Notes under the pieces: model-generated | Seen by the model: only the letters and a program-made list of their open reading frames with translations | Told to the model about the DNA's origin: nothing | The model's database searches: none | Assembly (NCBI GenBank): GCA_041483135.1 | Contig: JBGPFE010000016.1 | Location: forward strand, 1-64,000 | Reading direction: 5' to 3' | Source of the DNA: PALSA-1004 sp041483135 | Lineage (GTDB): Bacteria > Pseudomonadota > Gammaproteobacteria > Burkholderiales > SG8-41 | DNA: 64,000 bases | Shown: positions 33,548-41,826 of the stretch, in pieces | Position numbering within the stretch: the first letter of the stretch is position 1 | Layout: every line of letters starts with the position of its first letter | Position numbers and translations under genes: made by a program

Positions 33548-35023
33548 ATGAGTGATTTTGACGTTATCGTGGTCGGCGGCGGCAACGCCGCATTTGCGGC
33601 CGCGGTGTCGGCCAAGGAACACGGCGCGAAACGCGTGGTAGTGCTGGAGAAGGCGCCCAAAGCGCAGCGCGGCGGCAACACGCACTTCAGCGGCGCGGTG
33701 TTCCGCCACGTCTTCAACGACGTGAAGGACATCGACCGGTTCGTTCCCGACGCGGAGGAAAAATACCCGGGGTTTCACGCCGGCGTCGAGCCTTATCCCA
33801 GGGAGGCGTTTCGCGACGACCTGATGCGCGTGACCGACGGCCGCAGCGACCCGGAGCTGTCGGCGATCCTGATCGACAATTCGTACGATGCGATGTGCTG
33901 GCTGCAGCGATCCGGCCGCATGGAATTCGAGCTCGCGCACTCGGTGATGGGAATCCGGATCGGCGGCAAGATCAAATGGCCGAAAGGGGCGATCGTGCGC
34001 ACCGTGCACGAGGGCGTCGGGTTGTCGCAGACGTGGTTCGAAACCGGGGAGGCCCTTGGCATCGAGATTCGCTATGAAACGGGCGCGTTGCGGCTCACGC
34101 AGGGCGAAACCGGGCGCGTGAACGGCGTGGTGGTGAAGGGTCCAGATGGCATCGCAACGCTCGCCGCCAAAGCGGTGGTGCTCGCCTGCGGCGGCTTCGA
34201 GACCAATCCGGAATGGCGCCTGCGCTATCTCGGCGCGCCCTGGGACCACGCGAAGGTGCGCGGCTCCAACTTCAACTACGGCGACGGGCTCAAGATGGCG
34301 CTCGACATCGGCGCCATGCCGTGGGGGCACTGGAGCGGCTGCCACGCGACACCGATCAACGCCGAAGCGCCGGATTACGGCAAGCGCGAGCTGACTGACA
34401 AGACCAACCGTTTGTCGTACCCGTACGGCGTGATGATCAACGTCGAAGGCAGGCGCTGGGTCAACGAAGGAGTGGATTTCAATTCATACACGTACGCGAA
34501 ATACGGCGGCATGATACTCAAGCAGCCGAAGAGCCTCGTTTACCAGATATTCGACAGCAAAGTGCTCGACATGCTCGAGCCGCGCTATTCGAGCAGCGAG
34601 CCGTTCAGGGCGGATACACTCGAAGGGCTCGTCAAGCAGCTCAAAGTCGACCACCAGCAGGCGCTGAAGACGCTCGGTGAATACAACGCGGCGGCGGGGC
34701 GCGGCGGTCCGTTCAATCCCGCGGTGCTCGACAACCTGCATACCGAGGGCATCGAGCCGCCGAAAACCAACTGGGCGCAGAAGCTCGATAAGCCGCCGTA
34801 CGTGTCATGGCCGGTCACCGGCGGCATCACGTTCACGTTCGGCGGGCTCAAGGTCACGCAGGACGCGCAGGTCGTCGGCACCGACTGGAAGCCGATGCCC
34901 GGGCTGTATACGTGCGGCGAGATGGTCGGCGGACTTTTTCACTACAACTATCCGCTCGGCACCGGCTTGATGTCGGGCGCGGTGTTCGGGCGCATTGCGG
35001 GACGCAGCGCGGCGCGTACCTGA
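33548..35023 (+). CDS. tcuA: FAD-dependent tricarballylate dehydrogenase-like protein (TcuA)
   Basis: Flavoprotein of 491 residues related to fumarate reductase/succinate dehydrogenase flavoprotein subunits. TcuA oxidises tricarballylate to cis-aconitate. FAD site VIVVGGGNAAFAAAVSA (residues 6-22), LEKAPKAQRGGNTHFSGA, a second dinucleotide segment AVVLACGGFETN, and the C-terminal FAD cap GLYTCGEMVGGLFHYNYPLG. The N-terminal layout and length suit TcuA rather than KstD or FrdA. The membrane partner TcuB is not adjacent. Neighbouring TctC, PrpF- and PrpD-type genes support tricarboxylate catabolism. CAGGAG lies upstream of ATG 33548. Insertion of element B upstream may have altered its promoter. 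Confidence 0.85.
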   Translation: MSDFDVIVVGGGNAAFAAAVSAKEHGAKRVVVLEKAPKAQRGGNTHFSGAVFRHVFNDVKDIDRFVPDAEEKYPGFHAGVEPYPREAFRDDLMRVTDGRSDPELSAILIDNSYDAMCWLQRSGRMEFELAHSVMGIRIGGKIKWPKGAIVRTVHEGVGLSQTWFETGEALGIEIRYETGALRLTQGETGRVNGVVVKGPDGIATLAAKAVVLACGGFETNPEWRLRYLGAPWDHAKVRGSNFNYGDGLKMALDIGAMPWGHWSGCHATPINAEAPDYGKRELTDKTNRLSYPYGVMINVEGRRWVNEGVDFNSYTYAKYGGMILKQPKSLVYQIFDSKVLDMLEPRYSSSEPFRADTLEGLVKQLKVDHQQALKTLGEYNAAAGRGGPFNPAVLDNLHTEGIEPPKTNWAQKLDKPPYVSWPVTGGITFTFGGLKVTQDAQVVGTDWKPMPGLYTCGEMVGGLFHYNYPLGTGLMSGAVFGRIAGRSAART

Positions 35024-35035
35024 AGGCAATGCGGA

Positions 35036-35090
35036 ACCGCCGATGAATGCGTGAACGCGTGAATGAGTGAATGAGTGAAGGGTGAAGGGT
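35036..35090. repeat. Short tandem repeats (GATGAATGC, GTGAATGA units)
   Basis: CCGCCGATGAATGCGTGAAC followed by GCGTGAATGAGTGAATGAGT and GAAGGGTGAAGGG. This is the same unit types as at 16.57 kb, placed between the converging TcuA-like and MFS genes. Confidence 0.65.
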
Positions 35091-35100
35091 GGCTTGTGCG

Positions 35101-36252
35101 TCAAGGCGCGGGCGGCGGGGGTTCGTTGCTGCGCCTGACCGTGCCGCCAAGGTGGCCGCTCACCGCCAGCACTGCAGCGATCATAATGAACACCGGCGCC
35201 ATGCCGAACGCGGAACCCAGCGCGCCGGCGACCACCGGCACCGTGGAGTGGGTCAGGTGGTTGAGCGCCAGGCGGGTGCCTGCCACTACGCCGGTGCGCC
35301 CTTCGGGCGAGCGGTTGTAGCTCATCAGCAGCGTCACCGGCTGGCCGCAGCCGAGCGCGAGCCCGATCACGAACGACAGCGCGCCGAGCAGCCACGGATC
35401 CCTGACGAAAGGGAACAGCACGAAAGTCACGGCGCCGCAGAACATCGAAATCGCGAGCACGCGCCGGGCGGTGTAGTGTCGAGTCAGGTACGGCAGACTG
35501 ACGCGCACGAACAGGGTCGCGACGGCGAATACGCCAAGCACGATGCCGATGGTTGAGGCCGACAGACCGATCGAGTGTGCGTAGAGCGGGAGATAGAACA
35601 TATAGAGGTCCCACCCGGTCACCACCAAAGCGCTCGTGATCAGCACCTTGCGCAGTTCGGGCAGGCGCAGCAATGCGAATGCGCTGATGGTCTCATCTGC
35701 GGATTTCGGCATCTCGACTTCCCGGATCCGGCGATAAAACAGCAGCACGGCCACCGCCGCCAGCGTGCTGACGCTGAAGATCAGGTAAGCGGCGGCGTGG
35801 CTCAGATACTCGATCGCATAACCGGCGATGACCGGACCGAGCAGGCTCGAAATCGAATAACCGAGGCTCAAGGTGCTGAAGTTCCTGGCGCGCTCTTCAC
35901 GCGGGCCCCAGGCGCCGGCGAGGTTCTGCACCGACACGTTGTAAAACACGAACGCGGTGCCGATCATGGCGGCGGAGACATACAGCGCCGCAACGTGGCG
36001 CCACAGATACGGCACCAGCAGTCCAAAGCCGCACAGGATAGCGCCGAACAGCATCGGCGGGCGCACGCCGTAGCGATCGGACACCCGCCCCGAATACACG
36101 CCGAGCAGAAGCGGCGGCACCGAGTAAAGCGAGACCATCACGCCGATCTCGAGCGGATTCGAGCCGAGCTCGATTGCGAGCAATGCCATCACCACGCGGC
36201 TGCCGATCAGGCACCCGTGGATGATGACGTTGAGGAAAACGATCAGATACAT
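35101..36252 (-). CDS. MFS transporter (1)
   Basis: Major facilitator superfamily protein, 383 residues, with twelve predicted membrane helices. The loop 2-3 motif GRVSDRYGVRPPMLFGAI (about 55-72) is the classical MFS motif A. The second half has a weaker counterpart near YLTRHYTARRVLAISM. The C-terminal tail is short and Pro-rich (NEPPPPAP). It is the last gene of a minus-strand set preceded by TctC (6), 36 bp upstream, so co-transcription is likely. Direction of transport and substrate are not predictable, though the family often exports or imports organic acids. Confidence 0.85.
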   Translation of the reverse strand: MYLIVFLNVIIHGCLIGSRVVMALLAIELGSNPLEIGVMVSLYSVPPLLLGVYSGRVSDRYGVRPPMLFGAILCGFGLLVPYLWRHVAALYVSAAMIGTAFVFYNVSVQNLAGAWGPREERARNFSTLSLGYSISSLLGPVIAGYAIEYLSHAAAYLIFSVSTLAAVAVLLFYRRIREVEMPKSADETISAFALLRLPELRKVLITSALVVTGWDLYMFYLPLYAHSIGLSASTIGIVLGVFAVATLFVRVSLPYLTRHYTARRVLAISMFCGAVTFVLFPFVRDPWLLGALSFVIGLALGCGQPVTLLMSYNRSPEGRTGVVAGTRLALNHLTHSTVPVVAGALGSAFGMAPVFIMIAAVLAVSGHLGGTVRRSNEPPPPAP

Positions 36253-36288
36253 CGGGCGCAGGCAGTGGCCGCCGTTCCGGCCGTCACC

Positions 36289-37428
36289 TTAATCGGCTTT
36301 CGCCCCCGACGCTTTGATCACCTTGGCGTATTTCGGGATTTCGGCCTTGATGAAAGCGGCGAATTCGTCGGGCTTGTTGCCGACGGGCTCCGCACCCAGG
36401 GCCGCAAGCCGTTCTTTCATCTCCGGCGTATTCAATATCCGCACGAGTTCGGTGTTGAGCCGGGTGACGATATCGGGCGGCGTGCCGCCGGGCGCGAACA
36501 CGCCGAACCAGGTGCTGATGTCGAATCCGCGCAGCCCCGATTCGTTGATCGTCGGCAATTGCGGCAGCATTGGCGAGCGTTTCAACGTTGTCACTGCGAT
36601 CGCCCGCACGCGGCCGGTCTTGATGTTGGGCAGCGCGGAGGACATGTTGTCGAACATCAGCGACACATGGCCCGCGAGCAGGTCGATCACCGCCGGCGCC
36701 GCGCCTTTGTAAGGGATGTGCACCATGTCGACGCCGGCCATGCTCTTGAACAATTCACCGGCGAGGTGTCCGGCGCTGCCGGTACTGCCCGAAGCGAAGT
36801 TGAGTTGCCCGGGTTTCGCCTTGGCGAGCGCGATCAATTCATTCACGTTTTTCGCCGGCACCGAGGGATGCAGCACCAGCACGTTCGGCACTGAAGTGAT
36901 CAGTGTAATCGGCGCGAAATCCTTGAGCGGATCGTACGGCAGCTTGCTGTAAAGCGTGACGTTGATCGCGTGCGTGCTGACCGCCCCCATTAATATCGTG
37001 TAGCCGTCGGGTAGCGGATTTGGCGACGAAATCGGCGCCGATGCGCCATCGGAGGGCGGAGCAGGGGTGCCCCTACAGGGGATGCGACCCCGGAGATGAA
37101 TGCCTCGCACGCGATAAATTCGATGGCGCGCATCCCGACTCACGGACGTTCGCATCCCGCAAGCGGGAACCCTGCTTACTGCTCGCGGGCGCCCACCCGC
37201 GCCGGGGCGGTTGTCGACGATCACCGGCTGCCCCCAGCTCTTGGTGAGTTCCTGGCCGATCGAGCGCGCGACGATGTCGAGCGGGCCGCCCGCCGGAAAC
37301 GGTACGACAAAGCGGATCGGCTTCGACGGATAAGTTTGGGCAAAGGTGGTCATCGCTGAGAGACACACCCCAGCGAACAACGCAGTTGCAACCCATCGCA
37401 GAACGCAGCGCCATGATGCGGGCGGCAT
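36289..37428 (-). CDS. Bug/TctC-family binding protein (6), interrupted by a repeat insertion
   Basis: TctC-type gene beginning at ATG 37428 (GGAG and GGGG upstream) with a signal peptide ending TTFAQ and the mature start TYPSKPIRFVVPFPAGGPLD. After DNRPGAGG, where other copies read NIGA..K.APDGYT, about 50 foreign residues follow, encoded by a dispersed repeat (37043-37200). The family sequence resumes at PDGYTILMG and continues normally to NKPDEFAAFIKAEIPKY. The reading frame is open overall. In the stretch just downstream of the repeat the old coding sequence (IGADFVAKSA) survives but in another frame, so a compensating one-base shift has occurred. Export and binding function are doubtful. 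Confidence 0.75.
   Translation of the reverse strand: MPPASWRCVLRWVATALFAGVCLSAMTTFAQTYPSKPIRFVVPFPAGGPLDIVARSIGQELTKSWGQPVIVDNRPGAGGRPRAVSRVPACGMRTSVSRDARHRIYRVRGIHLRGRIPCRGTPAPPSDGASAPISSPNPLPDGYTILMGAVSTHAINVTLYSKLPYDPLKDFAPITLITSVPNVLVLHPSVPAKNVNELIALAKAKPGQLNFASGSTGSAGHLAGELFKSMAGVDMVHIPYKGAAPAVIDLLAGHVSLMFDNMSSALPNIKTGRVRAIAVTTLKRSPMLPQLPTINESGLRGFDISTWFGVFAPGGTPPDIVTRLNTELVRILNTPEMKERLAALGAEPVGNKPDEFAAFIKAEIPKYAKVIKASGAKAD
37043..37200. repeat. Dispersed repeat (144-bp family) inside TctC (6)
   Basis: Starts GCGCCATCGGAGGGCGGAGC and ends CTTACTGCTCGCGGGCGC. It contains the same CGGACGTTCGCATCCCGCAA and GCGGGAACCCTGCT blocks as the tandem array at 45.25 kb. Palindromic parts include CCCCTACAGGGG and TCCCGCAAGCGGGA. 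It splits the TctC coding sequence between DNRPGAGG and PDGYT. Confidence 0.8.
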
Positions 37429-37596
37429 AGCCCCGTCTCCGCCCCAAATGCAACCCATTCGCCGGGATCCGGGGCCTCTACCCGCCGGAAACGGCACGAC
37501 AAAGCGGATTGGCTTCGCTGGATAATATTGAAGCGAAGCAGGCATCGCAACGCCGAGCAGCGCAGCAATTGCGGCGCGACGTACTGCCACCGACAT
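37429..37596 (-). pseudogene. 5' fragment of another TctC gene
   Basis: From ATG 37596 the frame reads a signal-like N-terminus and then YYPAKPIRFVVPFPAG, which is the start of a mature TctC protein. It then leaves the family after about 40 residues (RGPGSRRMGC) and runs in frame into the intact start of TctC (6). The second copy of the same motif occurs 60 residues later. It is a truncated tandem copy rather than a functional N-terminal extension. Confidence 0.7.
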
Positions 37597-37600
37597 GTGA

Positions 37601-38356
37601 CTAGACCGCGTAGCCAGGGTCTTCGCGGTCGAGTTTTCTCAAGAGCGCGGCCCACACCAGCTTGCCGCCTTCCGACTGGCCGCCCTTGGAGTAAATCTGC
37701 CGGCCCTGATCGATTGCGTGGTCGATGATTTCCTGCGGCAATGGATTCAATTCGGCGCCGCCGGTCATCGCATGAATCTGGAACTTGCACGCGCGCTCGA
37801 GGCGGTACATGCGGTGGAACATCTCGCCGACCGTCGCGCCGACCGTCAGCGTGCCGTGGTTGCGCAGGATCAGCATGCCGCCGTCGCCGAGCGATTTGAC
37901 CAGCCGCTCGCGCTCGGTCAGATCGAAGGCGACGCCTTCGTAATCGTGGTAGCGCACTAGATTCAACGCGGTCAGCGCCATCTGCGTGGCCGGCAGCAGC
38001 CCGTTTTTCTGCGCCGATACGCCGACGCCGCAGGCGGTATGCAGATGCATGACGGCATCGGCGTCGTGCTTTGCCATGTGTATCGCGCTGTGGATCGTGA
38101 ATCCCGCCTGGTTGACGTTATACGGCGATTCGGACAGCTTGTTGCCGTCGACGTCGATCTTGATCAGCGAGGAGGCGGTGATTTCCTCGAACAGCATGCC
38201 GTATGGATTCAGCAGGAACTGGTCGTGTGTGCCCGGCACGCGGCACGAGATATGAGTGCCGATCATGTCGGTCCAGCCCATCAACGCGGTCAGCCGGTAA
38301 GCCGCAGCGAGGTCGACGCGCGCCTGCCATTCGGCGGGATCGATGCGGTTGCGCAC
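37601..38356 (-). CDS. Class II aldolase/adducin family protein
   Basis: Zinc-dependent class II aldolase-type enzyme (L-fuculose-phosphate aldolase/adducin fold), at least 251 residues. Zinc ligands are visible in VMHLHTACGVGVSA (HxH) and ILRNHGTLTVG (His). The opening WTDMIGTHISCRVPGTHDQF is the family's substrate-phosphate or carboxylate loop. The GTG at 38356 is the first standard start, but the frame stays open for 24 further codons to an ATC at 38428 that has AGGAG at an ideal 6-base spacing (38435-38439); that longer start is plausible. It lies 4 bp upstream of the TctC fragment. The substrate is unknown; decarboxylase-like members exist in the family. Confidence 0.84.
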   Translation of the reverse strand: MRNRIDPAEWQARVDLAAAYRLTALMGWTDMIGTHISCRVPGTHDQFLLNPYGMLFEEITASSLIKIDVDGNKLSESPYNVNQAGFTIHSAIHMAKHDADAVMHLHTACGVGVSAQKNGLLPATQMALTALNLVRYHDYEGVAFDLTERERLVKSLGDGGMLILRNHGTLTVGATVGEMFHRMYRLERACKFQIHAMTGGAELNPLPQEIIDHAIDQGRQIYSKGGQSEGGKLVWAALLRKLDREDPGYAV

Positions 38357-38544
38357 CGCCTTGAGCCTGGGCTTGCCTACCGCGCGCAGCCGCGTGACGT
38401 TGGATTTCCTGGTTGCCGTTTTGATGATTGTGCGCTCCTGTGAGGGATTCCGGATTGTAGCGAAATTGCGGCCGGCTGTAACCGCTGCGGGCGGGGACCG
38501 GCGGGCATTTGCTATACTCGCGGCTGCCCTGGCCCGCGACGAAC

Positions 38545-39765
38545 ATGAGCTACCAAAGCGCTTTCAATATCGAAGACCTGCGCCGCATCGCGGAACGGCG
38601 CCTGCCGCGAGTCGCGTATGATTTTCTCGCCGGCGGCGTCGAAGACCACGTCTCGGTCAACCATAACCGCGCGGCGTTCGAGCGCATCCGGTTGCGGCCG
38701 CGCACGCTGGTCGACGTCTCGGGACGCTCGCAGCAGGTCAGCGCGTTCGGCAAGCAGTTCAAAAGCCCGTTCGGCATCGCGCCGACCGGCGCCGCCGGAC
38801 TTTACGGTTTCGCCGCCGACATCGCGCTCGCGCGCGCCGCGCGCGCCGCCGGAATTCCATTCGTGCTGTCGACCGCGTCGTTCGAGCCGCTCGAGAAGGT
38901 GGCGCAGGAAGCAGCGGGCGGCACGCTGTGGTTCCAGCTCTACATGTCGAAGGATCGCGAACCCGCGCAGAAGCTCGTGACGCGCGCACTTAACGCCGGG
39001 TACGAGGCGCTGGTCGTCACCACCGATTTGCCGGTGCAGCCGAACCGGGAATACAACCTGCGCAACGGCTTCACGATTCCGTTCAGGCTGAACTTCGCCA
39101 ATATGATCGACGGCGCGCTGCACCCGCGCTGGCTCATCGGCGTATTTCTGCGGACGCTGCTGGATTCCGGCATTCCACGCTTCCAGAACCTCGACACCAA
39201 CGTTGGCGGCCGCATCATCGCCAAGCCGATGAACGAGTTCCGCGCGCGGCGCGAGGCCCTTAACTGGGACGATTTCCGCTGGCTGCGCGAGTTGTGGCCA
39301 CACGCGCTTTTTGTGAAGGGTATCATGCGCGCGGACGACGCGCTGCTCGCCGCGCAGCACGGCGCCGACGGCGTGTTCGTCTCCAACCACGGCGGGCGGG
39401 CGCTCGACGGCGCGCTCTCTCCGATCGAAGCTCTGCCGGAGATCCGCGCCGCGGTAGGCAAGCGCCTCTTACTGATGCTGGACAGCGGGATCCGCCGCGG
39501 TTCAGACATCGTGAAAGCGCTCGCGCTCGGCGCCGACATGGCGTTCGTCGGGCGCGCGACGCTCTACGGCATCGCGGCCGGCGGCGAAGCTGGCGCACAG
39601 CACGCCATCGGCATCCTGCGTTCCGAAGTCGACCGCGTGCTGGCGCTGCTCGGCTGCCCGTCGGTTCGCGAGCTCGGCACGGATTATCTATGGCATCCGG
39701 GACCGGCATCGGTGCCGGCGGCGACGGGTAAAATCGCCGACATTTCGCAGATGCGTGCGGTGTGA
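38545..39765 (+). CDS. FMN-dependent alpha-hydroxy acid dehydrogenase (LldD/mandelate dehydrogenase-like)
   Basis: Flavoenzyme of 406 residues oxidising an L-2-hydroxy acid to the 2-oxo acid. FNIEDLRRIAERRLPRVAYD, then YDFLAGGVEDHVSVNHN, RPRTLVDVSGR and FGIAPTGAAGLYGFAADIAL are the N-terminal family blocks. The catalytic His and adjacent Arg are in FVSNHGGRALDGA, and the FMN-phosphate loop is in LDSGIRRGSDIVKALALGAD. ATG 38545 gives the normal N-terminus. It is divergent from the aldolase gene, with about 115-190 bp between them. Lactate, mandelate or glycolate could be substrates; the sequence does not decide. Confidence 0.88.
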   Translation: MSYQSAFNIEDLRRIAERRLPRVAYDFLAGGVEDHVSVNHNRAAFERIRLRPRTLVDVSGRSQQVSAFGKQFKSPFGIAPTGAAGLYGFAADIALARAARAAGIPFVLSTASFEPLEKVAQEAAGGTLWFQLYMSKDREPAQKLVTRALNAGYEALVVTTDLPVQPNREYNLRNGFTIPFRLNFANMIDGALHPRWLIGVFLRTLLDSGIPRFQNLDTNVGGRIIAKPMNEFRARREALNWDDFRWLRELWPHALFVKGIMRADDALLAAQHGADGVFVSNHGGRALDGALSPIEALPEIRAAVGKRLLLMLDSGIRRGSDIVKALALGADMAFVGRATLYGIAAGGEAGAQHAIGILRSEVDRVLALLGCPSVRELGTDYLWHPGPASVPAATGKIADISQMRAV

Positions 39766-39820
39766 TGCGGGCCGCGTCATCCTGATGGCAAAATCCCGTC
39801 GCCTGTGATAAAATCTGACC

Positions 39821-40213
39821 GTGCCGAATAACCAACGATCAAACCGGTTTGCCGCCTGGCTTGCGATACTGGGAATCGCGCTCAACGCGCTGTGGCCGCT
39901 GCTCGCCAATGCGAGTCCGCGCCCTGATTCCTTCCGCGCCGAAATATGCTCGCTGAATAACCTCAAGGCGCCGCAAGGGATAAGTGAAAACATACCTCCC
40001 GCACAATTGCCGGCCGAACAACACCCGCTCGCGCATTGCGTGTTTTGCGCGAGCGGCGTCTGCGCCGCGCCATTGACGGGTGCGTCGTTTGTCGTTGTTG
40101 TCCAGGTTGCAACCGCAAATCTCAAGCCTTACGCGGCAGATTCCCGCCCCGGCAGTGCAGTTACCTGGCTCCTCGCGCCGTCGCGCGCCCCGCCTGTCCT
40201 TCCCCTGATCTGA
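39821..40213 (+). CDS. DUF2946 family protein
   Basis: Small membrane-anchored or secreted protein of 130 residues with an N-terminal hydrophobic helix (FAAWLAILGIALNALWPLLA) and the conserved HPLAHCVFCASGVC motif of DUF2946. These proteins commonly sit beside copper-related genes. Here PCu(A)C and an outer-membrane protein follow. The cysteines and histidines could bind copper, but this is inference. The start is GTG 39821. The 117-bp gap to the next gene contains no clear signal. Confidence 0.78.
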   Translation: MPNNQRSNRFAAWLAILGIALNALWPLLANASPRPDSFRAEICSLNNLKAPQGISENIPPAQLPAEQHPLAHCVFCASGVCAAPLTGASFVVVVQVATANLKPYAADSRPGSAVTWLLAPSRAPPVLPLI

Positions 40214-40330
40214 CGTTTCAAGCAGCCGCGGCTGGTACGCGGCGTTTGCGCAGAATATTCACGTCCGCCTCTGAATGCACGGGATATTTCCCGTTGCGGC
40301 GGGCGTCGAGCTTGAGGGAGGGAAACACCG

Positions 40331-40792
40331 TTGAAGTCATTCATTATGGCGCTGTCATCCGCGCTCGCTTTGTTCTGCGCGGCTTCGGCCCACGCGCAGG
40401 TCACGGTCAGCGATCCGTGGGTGCGCGCGCCCGCGCCCGGTCAGAAAATCGCGGGCGTCTACATGCAGATCACGAGCGGCAAAACTGCGTTTCTGATCAG
40501 CGGCAGTTCGCCGGCCTCGAAGTCGGTGGAGATCCACGAGATGGCGCTCGACAACAACGTGATGAAAATGCGGCCGGTAGTGCGTCTGGAGTTGCCGGCC
40601 GGCAAGCCGGTCGAGCTCAAGCCCGGCGGCTATCACATGATGCTGGTCGATCTGGTGCGGCCGCTGGACAAAGGCGACACCGTGCCGATTACGCTGACCG
40701 TGGAGGGCGCTGACGGTCAGCGCCACACTATCGACGTCAAAGCGGGCGTGCGCGACTTTACTGCCATGGGAAGACAGCATGGGGCAAAGTAA
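40331..40792 (+). CDS. PCu(A)C periplasmic copper chaperone
   Basis: Periplasmic copper(I) carrier that supplies cytochrome oxidase CuA assembly, 153 residues. Signal peptide about 1-22 (SAHAQ). The copper-binding pattern H(M)x10Mx21HxM is visible as VEIHEMALDNNVMKM and later GGYHMMLVD. The start is TTG 40331, with GGAGGG about 8 bases upstream; an ATG at 40346 is the alternative and still leaves a signal peptide. It overlaps the next gene by 14 bp, showing coupled translation. The DUF2946 gene upstream completes a copper cluster. Confidence 0.88.
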   Translation: MKSFIMALSSALALFCAASAHAQVTVSDPWVRAPAPGQKIAGVYMQITSGKTAFLISGSSPASKSVEIHEMALDNNVMKMRPVVRLELPAGKPVELKPGGYHMMLVDLVRPLDKGDTVPITLTVEGADGQRHTIDVKAGVRDFTAMGRQHGAK

Positions 40793-41762
40793 GCGCGTCA
40801 GAGCGTCATTCGTGATTGCATCCGCGATCGCGGTCGTTTTGCCATTTGCGTCCGCCGGCCTGAGTCATGCCTCGTGCGGCTCGGCATTCTGCATGGTCAA
40901 TACCAGTTGGGACGTGCACGGGGTATGGACCGAGCCGGGGGCAAAGCTCGATCTGCGCTACGAATACGTCAACCAGGACCAGTTGCGCTCCGGCAGCGAC
41001 AAGATCGCGGTCGGGCAAATTCCGCGCGACCACGAAGAGCTCAAGACCATCAACAGAAACTGGATCGCCAGCTTCGATTACGCGTTCAACGCCCGCTGGG
41101 GCGCGACCGTCACCGCGCCGGTCTCGGACCGCCAGCATCAGCATATCGAAACGGCCACGGCCGAGTTCGAGCGCTGGGATTTCACCAAGCTGGGCGATAT
41201 GCGCGTGCTCGGCAGGTACCAGCTGGTCTCGGAAAAAGCCGGGGAACCGCAACTCGATTACTTCGGTTTGAATTTCGGCTTCAAGCTGCCGACGGGCCGG
41301 GTCGATATTCTCAATGCGGCCGGCGAGAGGGCGGAACGGACTCTGCAGCCGGGTACCGGGACCACCGATATCCTGCTCGGCGCTTATTACCGGTCGCGCC
41401 TGCCGCTACGCGATTCCTCCTGGTTCGTTCAGGCGCTGTACCAGCAGCCGCTGAACAACCACGAGGATTACCGGCCCGGTAAACGAATCACAGTCGACCT
41501 GGGTTATCGCTACGACCTGACGCCGAATCTCGGGTTGATGCTGCAGCTGAACGCGCTCGCGCGCGGCCGGGACGGCGGAGTGCAATCCGAGCCCGACGAT
41601 AGCGGCGGCAGGTTCGTGTTCATCAGCCCGGGATTGAGCTATGCCGCAACCAGGAACGCCCAGGTTTACGGCTTTGTTCAGAAGCCGCTCTACCAGTACG
41701 TGAACGGCGTGCAGCTGACCGCCGATTGGTCGGCCGTGGCCGGCTTCGGCATCCGGTTTTAG
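40779..41762 (+). CDS. Outer-membrane beta-barrel protein of a copper cluster
   Basis: Secreted protein of 327 residues with a signal peptide of about 31 residues (ending LSHAS). The rest is amphipathic beta structure with alternating aromatic residues (KLDLRYEYVNQDQLRS, WIASFDYAFNARWGATVTAP, RITVDLGYRYDLTPNLGLML) and a C-terminal aromatic residue (VAGFGIRF), as in outer-membrane barrels. CGSAFCMVNTSWD near the mature N-terminus has two cysteines. It is similar in style to the MetA-pathway-of-phenol-degradation-like transporter family. The 14-bp overlap with PCu(A)C links it to copper handling. Transport role is inferred. Confidence 0.75.
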   Translation: MGQSKRVRASFVIASAIAVVLPFASAGLSHASCGSAFCMVNTSWDVHGVWTEPGAKLDLRYEYVNQDQLRSGSDKIAVGQIPRDHEELKTINRNWIASFDYAFNARWGATVTAPVSDRQHQHIETATAEFERWDFTKLGDMRVLGRYQLVSEKAGEPQLDYFGLNFGFKLPTGRVDILNAAGERAERTLQPGTGTTDILLGAYYRSRLPLRDSSWFVQALYQQPLNNHEDYRPGKRITVDLGYRYDLTPNLGLMLQLNALARGRDGGVQSEPDDSGGRFVFISPGLSYAATRNAQVYGFVQKPLYQYVNGVQLTADWSAVAGFGIRF

Positions 41763-41826
41763 GCGGGTGCCCTGCCGCCGCTTCCGGTATTAAAATGGCG
41801 GACCAGACGAGCGAGGAGAGACGGGG

